Notes: generated from the sequence alone by a model not told the origin. A DNA stretch of 33,105 bases from an uncultured Clostridia bacterium (GCA_947631265.1 CANRKQ010000007.1:1-33105); one strand, 5' to 3'. Counted from the stretch's first letter, positions 18,958-28,482 are shown. Program-made: numbers and translations.

Positions 18958-19224
18958 ATGCTGAGAAAAGAAGAAAAAACAGCAATTATCGAGGCTAACA
19001 GAAAGCACGAAACGGACACAGGTTCACCAGAGGTGCAAATCGCAATTCTGACTAAAAGGATTAACGATCTTACTGAGCATTTAAAGATTCATAAGAAGGA
19101 TCACCACTCAAGAAGAGGTCTTTTAAAGCTGGTAGGTAAGAGAAGGAATTTATTAAACTACCTTCAGAAGAAAGACGTTGAAAGATACAGAGTTACTATT
19201 GAAAAGCTGGGTATCCGTAAGTAA
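18958..19224 (+). CDS. rpsO: 30S ribosomal protein S15
   Basis: 88 aa: [57 protein letters not shown]. Confidence 0.98.
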   Translation: MLRKEEKTAIIEANRKHETDTGSPEVQIAILTKRINDLTEHLKIHKKDHHSRRGLLKLVGKRRNLLNYLQKKDVERYRVTIEKLGIRK

Positions 19225-19240
19225 ATTTTGTTATCAATAA

Positions 19241-19273
19241 GGCAGAGGCGAGTTTTCGCTGTCTGCCTTTTGG
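19241..19273 (+). terminator. Rho-independent terminator after rpsO
   Basis: GGCAGAGGCGA-GTTT-TCGCTGTCTGCC followed by TTTT. Confidence 0.85.
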
Positions 19274-19293
19274 TGTATATTGGCAGAGAGTAA

Positions 19294-19347
19294 TTAGCAA
19301 TAAATAGAGGATTATTAAGAATAAAATAATTCTGTATTTTTTGCTAA
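19294..19347 (+). promoter_or_regulatory. Long imperfect stem-loop in the pnp leader
   Basis: TTAGCAA-T-AAATA (19294-19306) pairs with TATTT-T-TTGCTAA (19335-19347), 12 bp with one T-T mismatch. Apical AGAAT/ATTCT hairpin at 19318-19333. Confidence 0.55.
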
Positions 19348-19386
19348 AGCTCCTGTCAAAAGGTAAGAAATTTTAATGAATGGAGT

Positions 19387-19411
19387 TGCGTGAAAAACAT
19401 TTACTCACGCA
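19387..19411 (+). promoter_or_regulatory. Second stem-loop in the pnp leader
   Basis: TGCGTGA (19387-19393) and TCACGCA (19405-19411), perfect 7-bp inverted repeat. Confidence 0.55.
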
Positions 19412-19493
19412 TATTTCAAGCATTCGCAAAATCGTCAGTCATAACCGATGGGGTTGAGATAGCTTGAATTCCAAGAAAGGAAAGGTAATTAAA

Positions 19494-21614
19494 ATGTTTG
19501 AGAATTTCAGAACCTTTGAGACTACCTATGCAGGCAGACCGCTTGTTGTTGAGACGGGCAAGACCTGCGAGCTTTCAAACGGCTCATGCTGGGTACGCTA
19601 CGGCGAAACGGTAGTTATGGCAAACGTAACAGCGTCGGAAAAGCCGAGGGAGGGAATAGATTTTTTTCCGTTATCGGTTGATTATGAGGAGAGACTTTAT
19701 TCGGTAGGAAAAATACCGGGTTCTTTTACAAAGAGAGAGGGCAAACCCGCAGACAAAGCAATACTCACTTCCAGAATGGTTGACAGGCAGATAAGACCTT
19801 TATTTCCAAAGGATATGAGAAACGACGTGGGGGTTGTGATAACAGTTTTGTCTGTTGATCCTGATAACTCACCAGAGGTGGCAGGAATGGTTGCTGTGTC
19901 AATTGCGCTATCTATTTCTGACATTCCGTTCAACGGGCCGATAGCAGGGCTGAGCGTAGGACTTGTAGACGGAGAGATCGTTCTCAATCCTACATTAGAG
20001 CAAAGGGAGAAAAATCATCTCAATCTTACAGTTGCAGGCTCAGCAGAAAAAATCGTTATGATCGAGGCAGGCGCTGACGAGGTTGACGACGACACAATGC
20101 TCGAGGCTATCCTAAAGGGACACGAAGAGATAAAGAAGATGGTTTCTTTTATTTCGAGTATTCAGAAAGAAATAGGAAAGCCCAAGTTTGAATTTGAGTC
20201 TCAGGAGGTTGACCACGATTTATTCGATGAAATTGAGGCTTTTGCGGCAGAGGATGTAAAGGCTGCACTTGATACAAACGATAAGAATATCCGCGACGCA
20301 AGATTACAGCCGATTATAGATGCTATACACGAGAAGTATGACGACGATGAAAAAGAAAACTCTGTAATGATCGATGAGATAATCTATAAGCTGCAAAAGA
20401 AAATCGTAAGAGCTTGGCTGTGTGAGGGCAAGAGAGTTGACGGACGAGGCATTGACGAGATAAGACCGCTTGCGTCTGAAGTCGGGGTTCTGCCGAGGGT
20501 TCACGGCTCCGGCATATTCACAAGAGGGCAGACACAGGTATTGACAGTCTGCACATTAGGTCCTGTTAGCGAGGCGCAAAAGCTGGACGGACTTGACGAA
20601 GAGGTATCAAAGAGATATATCCACCACTACAATTTCCCGTCTTATTCAGTAGGTGAAACAAGACCTTCTAGAGGCCCGGGAAGAAGAGAGATAGGTCACG
20701 GAGCATTGGCTGAAAAGGCACTTGTACCTGTTATTCCGAGCGTTGAGGAGTTTCCGTACGCTATAAGAATGGTATCTGAGGTGCTTTCGTCGAACGGTTC
20801 TACCTCGCAGGGTTCGATATGCGGTTCTACATTGGCGTTGATGGACGCAGGTGTACCTATCAAGGCGCCGGTTGCAGGCATTTCCTGCGGACTTATCACC
20901 AAAGAGGACGGAAGTTTTCAGACAATGGTTGATATTCAGGGACTTGAAGATTTCTACGGCGATATGGACTTTAAGGTAGGCGGCACTAAGAAGGGTATCA
21001 CTGCCATTCAGGTGGACATTAAGGTAGACGGACTCACTCCTGAGATTATTAAAGAGGCATTTGAAAAAACTCACAAGGCAAGGCTTTATATATTAGATGA
21101 AATAATGCTTAAGGCAATTCCTGAGCCTAGAGCTGAAGTCAGCAAATGGGCGCCAAAGATGTTTACTACAAAGGTGCCTGTTGATAAGATCAGAGATGTC
21201 ATCGGTACTGGCGGAAAGGTTATTCAGAAAATTGCGGCTGACTGCGAATGTAAGATCGATATCGAGGAAGACGGAAACGTATTTGTATCAGGCTTTGATA
21301 TGGAAAAATGTCAGGCTGCTATATCTATTATCAATACAATTGCCAACGATCCTGAGATCGGTTCAATTTACAGGGGCAAGGTAGTAAGAATAATGAACTT
21401 TGGAGCGTTTGTTGAGATAGCTCCGGGAAAAGACGGTCTTGTTCATATATCAAAGCTTGATAAGCAAAGGGTGAACAAGGTTGAAGACGTGGTTTCAATA
21501 GGCGATGAAATAGTAGTTAAGGTAATGGATATAGACGATCAGGGAAGGATTAATCTTTCAAGAAAGGACGCTTTAGCCGATATTGAGGCGAAGAAGTCAG
21601 CTCAAAGCGAATAA
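19494..21614 (+). CDS. pnp: Polyribonucleotide nucleotidyltransferase
   Basis: MFENFRTFETTYAGRPLVVETG, FPLSVDYEERLYSVGKIPGSFTKREGKP, RDVIGTGGKVIQKI (KH), RGKVVRIMNFGAFVEIAPGKDGLVHISKL (S1). ATG 19494 after AAGAAAGGAAAGG. Confidence 0.97.
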   Translation: MFENFRTFETTYAGRPLVVETGKTCELSNGSCWVRYGETVVMANVTASEKPREGIDFFPLSVDYEERLYSVGKIPGSFTKREGKPADKAILTSRMVDRQIRPLFPKDMRNDVGVVITVLSVDPDNSPEVAGMVAVSIALSISDIPFNGPIAGLSVGLVDGEIVLNPTLEQREKNHLNLTVAGSAEKIVMIEAGADEVDDDTMLEAILKGHEEIKKMVSFISSIQKEIGKPKFEFESQEVDHDLFDEIEAFAAEDVKAALDTNDKNIRDARLQPIIDAIHEKYDDDEKENSVMIDEIIYKLQKKIVRAWLCEGKRVDGRGIDEIRPLASEVGVLPRVHGSGIFTRGQTQVLTVCTLGPVSEAQKLDGLDEEVSKRYIHHYNFPSYSVGETRPSRGPGRREIGHGALAEKALVPVIPSVEEFPYAIRMVSEVLSSNGSTSQGSICGSTLALMDAGVPIKAPVAGISCGLITKEDGSFQTMVDIQGLEDFYGDMDFKVGGTKKGITAIQVDIKVDGLTPEIIKEAFEKTHKARLYILDEIMLKAIPEPRAEVSKWAPKMFTTKVPVDKIRDVIGTGGKVIQKIAADCECKIDIEEDGNVFVSGFDMEKCQAAISIINTIANDPEIGSIYRGKVVRIMNFGAFVEIAPGKDGLVHISKLDKQRVNKVEDVVSIGDEIVVKVMDIDDQGRINLSRKDALADIEAKKSAQSE

Positions 21615-21626
21615 CTGATGTTATAA

Positions 21627-21668
21627 AAGCACTTGCGGAAATTAATTCTGTAAGTGCTTGTTTATTGT
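21627..21668 (+). terminator. Rho-independent terminator after pnp
   Basis: AAGCACTTGC...GTAAGTGCTT, 10-bp stem with one wobble, followed by GTTTATTGT. Confidence 0.78.
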
Positions 21669-21670
21669 AC

Positions 21671-21699
21671 TTGAAAAAGAGGATCCAAAATAGTATAAT
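21671..21699 (+). promoter_or_regulatory. Sigma-A promoter for the small ORF-recD2-comF cluster
   Basis: TTGAAA (21671-21676), 17-bp spacer, TATAAT (21694-21699). Confidence 0.8.
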
Positions 21700-21753
21700 T
21701 AAATAATCACAACAATTGCCTCTGTTTCATATTATGAATAAGAGGTGAGGAAG

Positions 21754-22092
21754 ATGAGCGAGCTTTTTGCAGCACTATTTTTATTAGTATTTGTTTTGTC
21801 CCTTATTTACGTGGTAAAAAAGCTTTTGGATTCTGATAAAGGGGATTCCGAGTACAAGAAGTTTATAGTAATTCCCATAAGGAACAATATGACCGAAATA
21901 GCTAAGATGATAAAATCAGCTTATTGGGATAATGACTTCAGCGACGAGTCTGCGAGTGAAATTTTGATATACCCCATAGAAGAGCCTGATGAAAATTGTA
22001 TTATGCAGCTCAATGGGGTGTGCGAAGAATTTAAAAGCGTAAAAATAATTAAGCAAAAAAAGCTCGAGGATTATATTAATTCAAAGGCATAG
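21754..22092 (+). CDS. Small hypothetical protein with an N-terminal transmembrane segment
   Basis: AGAGGTGAGG RBS before ATG 21754. MSELFAALFLLVFVLSLIYVVKKLL membrane anchor followed by a ~85-aa soluble domain. Confidence 0.7.
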   Translation: MSELFAALFLLVFVLSLIYVVKKLLDSDKGDSEYKKFIVIPIRNNMTEIAKMIKSAYWDNDFSDESASEILIYPIEEPDENCIMQLNGVCEEFKSVKIIKQKKLEDYINSKA

Positions 22093-22158
22093 CTTGAAGA
22101 ATATTATTTACATATAGGATTCTGGTGTAGAGAGTTACAGCAGATTGCGGTGGTTAAA

Positions 22159-24411
22159 ATGAAGGAAAAAGGTCTTTGCCAGATCGAAGGCACAGTAGAC
22201 TGTGTTGTTTATAATAATGAAGAAAACGGGTTTGCCGTCTTGACGCTTGACGTTGGCGGCGACCCTGTTACTGTTGTCGGAGAAATAGGAGAAGTTGACG
22301 AGGGCGAGGATCTATCTCTTACAGGCGAGTTTGTAAATCACCAGAAATTCGGAGAGCAGTTTAAGGTAACTCTTTGCGAACGAAAAATGCCTACTACTGA
22401 ATCAGCAATAAGAAAATATCTGGCAAGCGGTGCAATTAAGGGAATAGGTTCTGTTATTGCAGGAAAGATTGTAGACAAGTTCGGCGATATGTCGCTTGAG
22501 ATTATGGAGAAAGAGCCTGAGCGTCTTTGCGAGGTTGAGGGAATAACAAGAAAAAAGTGTGAAAAGATCTCGGAGGAATTTAAAAATGTAAACGGAGTAC
22601 GTTCTTTGATGGGATACCTGTCGAAGTTTGGTATCTCTGCGGGATACGGCGCTAAAGCGTGGAAGAGATGGGGACAGCCAACTGAGGAAATGGTAAGGTC
22701 AAATCCCTATGTTTTATGCTCGGCGGGAATAGAGCTGCCATTTTTCAAGGCTGATGAGATGGCGGCTGAAATAGAGCTGCCAAAGGACAATGAAAACCGT
22801 ATCAAAGCGGGAATTACAAACGTACTTATCCAGAATTCTTACGCAGGGCATACCTGTCTGCCTGAGGACAGGCTAAGAGTAATCACCTGCAAATTTTTAG
22901 GTATTGAAGAGGAAAGATTTAATGAGGTTCTGCAAGGCGAAATAAACGAAGAAAACCTGTTTGTTTTTTTAAAAAACAACAGGCCGTTCATATTGCTTAA
23001 GGAATACTATACTGCTGAAAATTATATTTCAAGGCGTCTCAGCATTATGAGGGAATGTCTGTTTGACAGCAGGATAAACTACGATGAGGTAATCGCCTTA
23101 GCAGAGGAGCAGAATGACGTAATGTATGAGGAGCTTCAGAAAAAGGCGATAAACACAGCACTTTCGTGCGGCTTTTTGGTTTTGACCGGAGGTCCGGGAA
23201 CAGGAAAAACCACAACGCTAAACGCAATAATATCTCTGTTTGAGCAGCAGGGGCTTAAAGTTCTGATAACAGCTCCCACAGGACGTGCCGCAAAGAGGAT
23301 TTCGGATTTAACAGGATACGAGGCAAAGACTATCCACCGAATGTTAGAGGTTGTATTTTCAGACGGCGACAGACCGCGCTTTAAGTACAATGAAAACAAT
23401 CTGCTTGACTGTGATGTAATGATAATTGATGAGATGTCTATGGTAGATTCATTATTGTTTGAGGCACTGTTAAGGGCAATACCAATGACCTGCAAGCTTA
23501 TAATGGTAGGTGACAGCGATCAGCTGCCGTCTGTGGGTGCAGGAAATGTATTAAAGGATATAATAGACAGCGGAGTTGTGCCGATTGTCACTCTAAAAGA
23601 GATATTCAGGCAGGCAAGGGAAAGCTCGATAGTAGTCAACGCACATAAAATTGTCGGCGGAGAGCATATTGATTTAAGTAAAAGGGATAATGACTTTTTC
23701 TTTTTTCAAAGACTTCAGCACAGCGAACTGCAATCCTTGGTGGTAGAGCTTGCAAAGGACAGGCTGCCTAAAGCATACGGATACTCTTCAATTGATGATA
23801 TTCAGGTTTTATCTCCCACCAGAAAGGGACCGTCTGGCACGGTTGAGCTTAATAAAAGACTTCAGGCAGAGCTTAATCCGCCGTCTAAAGAGAAATCGGA
23901 AATAAAGACATTTCAGTATACATACCGCGTAGGCGATAAGGTTATGCAGACAAAGAACAATTATGATATTGTCTGGTCAAAGGATTTAGGCGATGGCGTT
24001 AAAGAAAACGGCGCAGGTATTTTTAACGGAGATATCGGCATAATTACTGCTGCTAACAAATACACAGGACTTGTGACCATTGATTTTGAGGGCAGGGTAT
24101 GCAATTATACCATATCTATGCTGGAACACCTTGATCTTGCATATGCGATAACCGTTCACAAAAGCCAGGGCAGCGAATTTGATGTGGTGATTCTGACTGT
24201 GTTCGGGGGATTTGACAAGTTGTATTACAGAAATCTTCTTTACACAGCGGTGACAAGAGCCAGAAAGCTTTTGATTATAATAGGGTCAGCTAAAAAGCTA
24301 GAGTCTATGATTGATAACAACCGAAGAACATTGAGATATACTGTGCTTAAAAATATGCTTATTCAGGATGGTAATTGTGATGATTCTACAGAGGAAATTG
24401 AGTTCTTATAA
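22159..24411 (+). CDS. recD2: RecD2-type ATP-dependent DNA helicase
   Basis: Walker A LTGGPGTGKTTTLNAI, APTGRAAKRISDLTG, TIHRMLE, DVMIIDEMSMVDSLL, VGDSDQLPSVGAGNVLKDI, AITVHKSQGSEFD, LLYTAVTRARKLLII. GTG 22150 is an alternative start. Confidence 0.94.
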   Translation: MKEKGLCQIEGTVDCVVYNNEENGFAVLTLDVGGDPVTVVGEIGEVDEGEDLSLTGEFVNHQKFGEQFKVTLCERKMPTTESAIRKYLASGAIKGIGSVIAGKIVDKFGDMSLEIMEKEPERLCEVEGITRKKCEKISEEFKNVNGVRSLMGYLSKFGISAGYGAKAWKRWGQPTEEMVRSNPYVLCSAGIELPFFKADEMAAEIELPKDNENRIKAGITNVLIQNSYAGHTCLPEDRLRVITCKFLGIEEERFNEVLQGEINEENLFVFLKNNRPFILLKEYYTAENYISRRLSIMRECLFDSRINYDEVIALAEEQNDVMYEELQKKAINTALSCGFLVLTGGPGTGKTTTLNAIISLFEQQGLKVLITAPTGRAAKRISDLTGYEAKTIHRMLEVVFSDGDRPRFKYNENNLLDCDVMIIDEMSMVDSLLFEALLRAIPMTCKLIMVGDSDQLPSVGAGNVLKDIIDSGVVPIVTLKEIFRQARESSIVVNAHKIVGGEHIDLSKRDNDFFFFQRLQHSELQSLVVELAKDRLPKAYGYSSIDDIQVLSPTRKGPSGTVELNKRLQAELNPPSKEKSEIKTFQYTYRVGDKVMQTKNNYDIVWSKDLGDGVKENGAGIFNGDIGIITAANKYTGLVTIDFEGRVCNYTISMLEHLDLAYAITVHKSQGSEFDVVILTVFGGFDKLYYRNLLYTAVTRARKLLIIIGSAKKLESMIDNNRRTLRYTVLKNMLIQDGNCDDSTEEIEFL

Positions 24412-25120
24412 TATAAAGAAATATATACTTGACATTTTCTTTCCTAACAGATGTCCTTTCTGCGGCAGGGTAATAAAATGGAATGAGCATTGTTGTGAAA
24501 AGTGTTTGGGGGAAATACCGTTTATAAGTAAAGATATCTGTAAAAGGTGCGGCAAAGAGGACTGCGTCTGCAGCGATAAAGATAACAAGCTTTATTATGA
24601 CGGTTGTGTAAGTATTGTATATTACAGCGGTATTATGAAAACAGGGATACTTAACTTTAAGTTGGATAAGGCACTTAATCTTGTTGATGTTTTTGAAGAT
24701 TATATATTCAAAAGGCTTTCTAAGGCGGTGGATATAAGTAATATAGATATTGTTACAGCTGTTCCGATGAATAAAGCAGCAAAGCATAAACGAGGGTATA
24801 ATCAGTCTGATATTATAGCTGAGAAGGTTTCAAAGATAATTCAAAAGCCGCTAAAATCATGCGTTTTGATGAAGTCTAAAAGTAATATTACTCAGCACGA
24901 GCTTAACAGATACGAAAGAGCACAAGCAGTTAAGGGGTTGTTTTCCGCAGATGCAAGGAGTATTGACGACGTAAGCGGAAGGGTTATTCTTCTTTGCGAT
25001 GACATTATCACTACCGGCAGTACGCTTAATGAGTGTGCGCGTATTTTAAAACAGAATGGAGCAAGGTCGGTATATTGCTTTACTATTGCGTATACTCCTC
25101 TTGAGAACGGCAGAGCTTAA
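24380..25120 (+). CDS. ComF family protein (Zn-finger plus phosphoribosyltransferase)
   Basis: CPFCGR...CCEKC and CKRCGKEDCVC zinc-finger cysteines; VILLCDDIITTGSTLNECARIL PRTase motif. Overlaps the recD2 3' end; start may be 24368. Confidence 0.88.
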   Translation: MILQRKLSSYNIKKYILDIFFPNRCPFCGRVIKWNEHCCEKCLGEIPFISKDICKRCGKEDCVCSDKDNKLYYDGCVSIVYYSGIMKTGILNFKLDKALNLVDVFEDYIFKRLSKAVDISNIDIVTAVPMNKAAKHKRGYNQSDIIAEKVSKIIQKPLKSCVLMKSKSNITQHELNRYERAQAVKGLFSADARSIDDVSGRVILLCDDIITTGSTLNECARILKQNGARSVYCFTIAYTPLENGRA

Positions 25121-25211
25121 TATTAAAGCAATTAAAAAACAAATGAGAAAATTTGCAAAAATAATAGACTGAATTAATCTTAAAGATTGTGTAAAAAATA
25201 ACAATAAGCTA

Positions 25212-25240
25212 TTGAAAATATACTCTATTTGATTTATAAT
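25212..25240 (+). promoter_or_regulatory. Sigma-A promoter for the oadG/oadB cluster
   Basis: TTGAAA (25212-25217), 17-bp spacer, TATAAT (25235-25240). Confidence 0.8.
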
Positions 25241-25385
25241 TAATAAGATAACGCAGAAAATACTTTTTAAAAACTTTTTTGGTAGTTTGCCTGAAGAATC
25301 GGTGCGGCAGTTAGAGAAAGCGTTCAGCCGTTTAAAATTAAAAAATCATTGTTATTGATAATACTTTAAAGGGAGATATTGAGAT

Positions 25386-25805
25386 ATGAATTTATTAAGT
25401 TCCTTATTGGCGGAAGATGTTGATATGAACTTTGAGTATGTAGCGTCAGTTGTTATAACAGGGTTGACTGTTGTATTTTTATGTTTAATAATACTGGTTA
25501 TTATACTGTTTTTATTTGGGCTTGTTTCAAAGGCTCAGAGAAGATATAATGAAAAAAGTGCAGAATCAAACAGGACAGAAAAAACAACAGTTGATATAGC
25601 TATTCCTAAGGTTCAGGAGGTTAAAACCGTGCCTGATGTCGAGGACGGTATAGAGGAGGAAATAGTTGCGGTTATCACCGCTGCAATTGTGCAGGTGAGT
25701 GAAAAGAGCGGAAAAAGGCTTGCTCTTAAAAGCATCAAGACAGCTAAGCCTCAGAGAACTGCTTGGGCGGCAGCGGGACTTATCGACAACACACGTCCAT
25801 TTTAA
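25386..25805 (+). CDS. OadG-family sodium pump decarboxylase gamma-type subunit
   Basis: 139 aa. Single TM helix VVITGLTVVFLCLIILVIILFLFG and a charged tail with VAVITAAIV, typical of OadG-like subunits; directly followed by a beta subunit. Confidence 0.78.
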   Translation: MNLLSSLLAEDVDMNFEYVASVVITGLTVVFLCLIILVIILFLFGLVSKAQRRYNEKSAESNRTEKTTVDIAIPKVQEVKTVPDVEDGIEEEIVAVITAAIVQVSEKSGKRLALKSIKTAKPQRTAWAAAGLIDNTRPF

Positions 25806-25823
25806 TGAAAGGATAATTGAATT

Positions 25824-27032
25824 ATGATAGACAAGTTTATTGACACACTTAGAGATTTAGCTGTAACATCGGGATTTGCCGGATTTATTGCCGACGGCGG
25901 ATGGAAATCGCTGATTATGATAGGAATTTCATTTGTGTTTATGTATTTAGCTGTTTCAAAGGGATTTGAACCTTTGCTGCTGTTGCCTATTGCTTTTGGT
26001 ATGCTGCTGACAAATCTTCCGTTTACAGAAATGTACCATCCCGAGCTATGGAAAATAACAGGCGAGGGGATAGATTTCGGAAAGGTATTGCACGAAGGCG
26101 GGTTGTTGGATATACTTTATATGGGCGTAAAGCTACAGATTTATCCGCCTCTCATTTTCCTTGGAATCGGTGCTATGACCGATTTTGCCCCCCTGATTGC
26201 AAATCCGAAAAGCTTTTTGCTGGGAGCTGCTGCGCAAGGCGGAATCTTCTTTACATTTATCGGTGCGGCATTGCTAGGATTTTCTGCTGCTGAGGCAGGT
26301 TCAATTGCAATTATAGGCGGTGCTGACGGACCTACGGCAATTTATGTTTCATCCAAGCTGCTTTCATCGGGAGGCTTTAAGATAGATACTGGTACTATAG
26401 CGCTTGCAGCATATACTTATATGGCATTGGTTCCTATTATCCAGCCTCCTATTATGAAGGGTCTTACAACAAAAAAAGAGCGTTCTATAGTTATGGGGCA
26501 GCTAAGACCTGTCTCAAAGACCGAAAAGATTATTTTCCCGATTGCGGTTACAATAGTTATATCTTTGCTTGTTCCGTCGGCGGCGCCTCTAGTAGGTATG
26601 CTTATGCTGGGAAATCTCTTAAAGGAAAGCGGAGTTTGCGACAGGCTGGTAAAGACGGCTCAAAATGAGCTTATGAACATCATTACTATATTTCTGGGAA
26701 TTTCAGTCGGTGCTACGACAACTGCCGATAAAATTGTAAACAAAGAATTTCTGGGAGTTATTCTTCTCGGCGTTGCCGCTTTCTGTCTGGGAACTGCCTG
26801 CGGTGTACTTTTCGGAAAGCTTATGTGTTTAATTACAAAAGGCAAGGTAAATCCGCTTATAGGCTCGGCAGGAGTGTCTGCTGTTCCTATGGCGGCGAGG
26901 GTTTCACAAAAGGTGGGTCAGCAGGAGAACCCTACAAACTACTTATTGATGCACGCAATGGGACCTAATGTGGCAGGGGTTATCGGTTCGGCTGTGGCTG
27001 CCGGTGTGCTGTTGAGTATTATTCCGTATTGA
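25824..27032 (+). CDS. Sodium ion-translocating decarboxylase beta subunit (OadB/GcdB/MmdB family)
   Basis: Polytopic; PPLIFLGIGAMTDFAPLIANPKSFLLGAAAQ, IGGADGPTAIYVSSKL, GNLLKESGVCDRL, MHAMGPNVAGVIGSAVAAGVLL. Confidence 0.93.
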   Translation: MIDKFIDTLRDLAVTSGFAGFIADGGWKSLIMIGISFVFMYLAVSKGFEPLLLLPIAFGMLLTNLPFTEMYHPELWKITGEGIDFGKVLHEGGLLDILYMGVKLQIYPPLIFLGIGAMTDFAPLIANPKSFLLGAAAQGGIFFTFIGAALLGFSAAEAGSIAIIGGADGPTAIYVSSKLLSSGGFKIDTGTIALAAYTYMALVPIIQPPIMKGLTTKKERSIVMGQLRPVSKTEKIIFPIAVTIVISLLVPSAAPLVGMLMLGNLLKESGVCDRLVKTAQNELMNIITIFLGISVGATTTADKIVNKEFLGVILLGVAAFCLGTACGVLFGKLMCLITKGKVNPLIGSAGVSAVPMAARVSQKVGQQENPTNYLLMHAMGPNVAGVIGSAVAAGVLLSIIPY

Positions 27033-27077
27033 TCTCCAAATTAACGAAGGAAACTTTAATTTAAGGTCGGATATAAA

Positions 27078-27662
27078 ATGAAAAGCAGTAAATTTTTCGC
27101 TATAATTTCAAGAATGAAGTATATAAATCGCTGGAGTTTGATGAGAAACACAGTTACCGAAAACATAAGCGAGCATTCGCTTGACGTGGCGTTTATAGCG
27201 CATCTTCTGGCGGTTTTGAGAAATAAACGATTCGGCGGAAATGTAAATCCTGAGAGGGTTGCGGTTTTAGCTATGTTTCACGACACAACAGAAATACTCA
27301 CAGGCGATCTTCCCACGCCGATAAAGTATTATAATAAGGATATTAAATCTGTTTATTCTGAAATTGAGAAAAATGCAAGCAGACAGCTTTTGTCTTATCT
27401 TCCCGACGACATTAAAGAGGAATACGAGCCTCTTCTTAGCAGAGATGAAAGTGAAAGCGAGAATTGGGAGCTTGTAAAAGCAGCAGATAAGATTTCTGCA
27501 CTTATAAAATGCGTTGAGGAAAAGCAGATGGGCAACAAGGATTTCAGAGACGCGGAATATGCAACGCTAAAAATTATTCAAGATATGAATATCAAAGAGG
27601 CAGACGTATTCTTAGAGGAATTTATGCCATCTTATGGGCTTACACTTGATAAACAGACGTAG
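27078..27662 (+). CDS. HD-domain hydrolase, YfbR-like 5'-nucleotidase
   Basis: RWSLMRNTVTENISEHSLDVAFIAHLLA and MFHDTTEILTGDLPTPIKYYNK motifs. Confidence 0.88.
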   Translation: MKSSKFFAIISRMKYINRWSLMRNTVTENISEHSLDVAFIAHLLAVLRNKRFGGNVNPERVAVLAMFHDTTEILTGDLPTPIKYYNKDIKSVYSEIEKNASRQLLSYLPDDIKEEYEPLLSRDESESENWELVKAADKISALIKCVEEKQMGNKDFRDAEYATLKIIQDMNIKEADVFLEEFMPSYGLTLDKQT

Positions 27663-27680
27663 GTTAAATATAAAAATAGA

Positions 27681-27715
27681 AAGCGTTCGGACATTGTCCG
27701 AACGCTTAAATTTTT
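27681..27715. terminator. Strong, probably bidirectional, rho-independent terminator
   Basis: Perfect 12-bp stem AAGCGTTCGGAC-ATT-GTCCGAACGCTT. T-tract on + (AAATTTTT) and A-rich upstream flank giving a U-tract on -. Confidence 0.92.
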
Positions 27716-27805
27716 CCGCTAATTTCAGCACGCCGTTTAATCACTTGCAACTAAATACTAGTCCGCAAGAAGATTGAATTAATTTATCATACATTTATAA
27801 GCGGC

Positions 27806-27829
27806 AAAAGATGCAACGTCATCGTTGCA
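27806..27829 (-). terminator. Probable rho-independent terminator for rex
   Basis: TGCAACG-TCAT-CGTTGCA (27812-27829). On the - strand the hairpin is followed by TCTTTT. Confidence 0.7.
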
Positions 27830-27840
27830 GGATTAGTTGG

Positions 27841-28482
27841 TTATTGATTTTTAGTTTTATAGGTCAGCATTAAAAGACTGTCACCCAGATGTACGTTTTC
27901 AACAATTATGTTGTCAAAGTGCAGGTTCAAATCAAAGTGGGAAAAGTTCCAGAAGGATTTCACTCCAAGATCAATAAGCTTTTTTGCAACGCTGAAGGCA
28001 TTTTCTTTAGGCAGACATAGAACAGCAATTGACGGGAAGTTCTTCTTGCAGTATAGCTCAAGATTTTTTATATCAAAAACCTCAATACCTGCAACGGTTT
28101 GACCTATAATATCGGGGTCAGTATCAAATATAGCGGTAAGCCTACAGCCCTTTTTCTCAAAGCTAATCTGAGAAGTAATGGCTTTTCCTAGATTGCCTGC
28201 GCCTATCATAATTGTTTTGTACTCTTTATCAACGCCTAAAATGCCTCCGATTTCATCATGAAGAGCCTTGATGTTATATCCGTAACCCTGCTGACCGAAT
28301 CCTCCGAAACAGTTTAGATCCTGTCTTATTTGTGAAGCAGTAGTTTTCATACGTTCGGCTAACTTTTTTGAAGAAATACGTTCAACATTTTCCGCTATCA
28401 GATCTTCGAGATATGAATAATATCTTGGCAGTCTCTTTATAACAGAGACCGAAATATCATTATTTTTAGCCACAAATTTCAT
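27841..28482 (-). CDS. rex: Redox-sensing transcriptional repressor Rex
   Basis: ISVSVIKRLPRYYSYLEDL, TTASQIRQDLNCFGGFGQQGYGYNI, TIMIGAGNLGKAI (Rossmann), AVLCLPKENA. Confidence 0.95.
   Translation of the reverse strand: MKFVAKNNDISVSVIKRLPRYYSYLEDLIAENVERISSKKLAERMKTTASQIRQDLNCFGGFGQQGYGYNIKALHDEIGGILGVDKEYKTIMIGAGNLGKAITSQISFEKKGCRLTAIFDTDPDIIGQTVAGIEVFDIKNLELYCKKNFPSIAVLCLPKENAFSVAKKLIDLGVKSFWNFSHFDLNLHFDNIIVENVHLGDSLLMLTYKTKNQ

Noticed and set aside
20646-21074. 142-aa antisense ORF on -
   Set aside because: Fully inside pnp; no domain motifs or start context.
23136-23495. 119-aa antisense ORF on -
   Set aside because: Overlaps the conserved helicase motifs of recD2; low-complexity shadow ORF.
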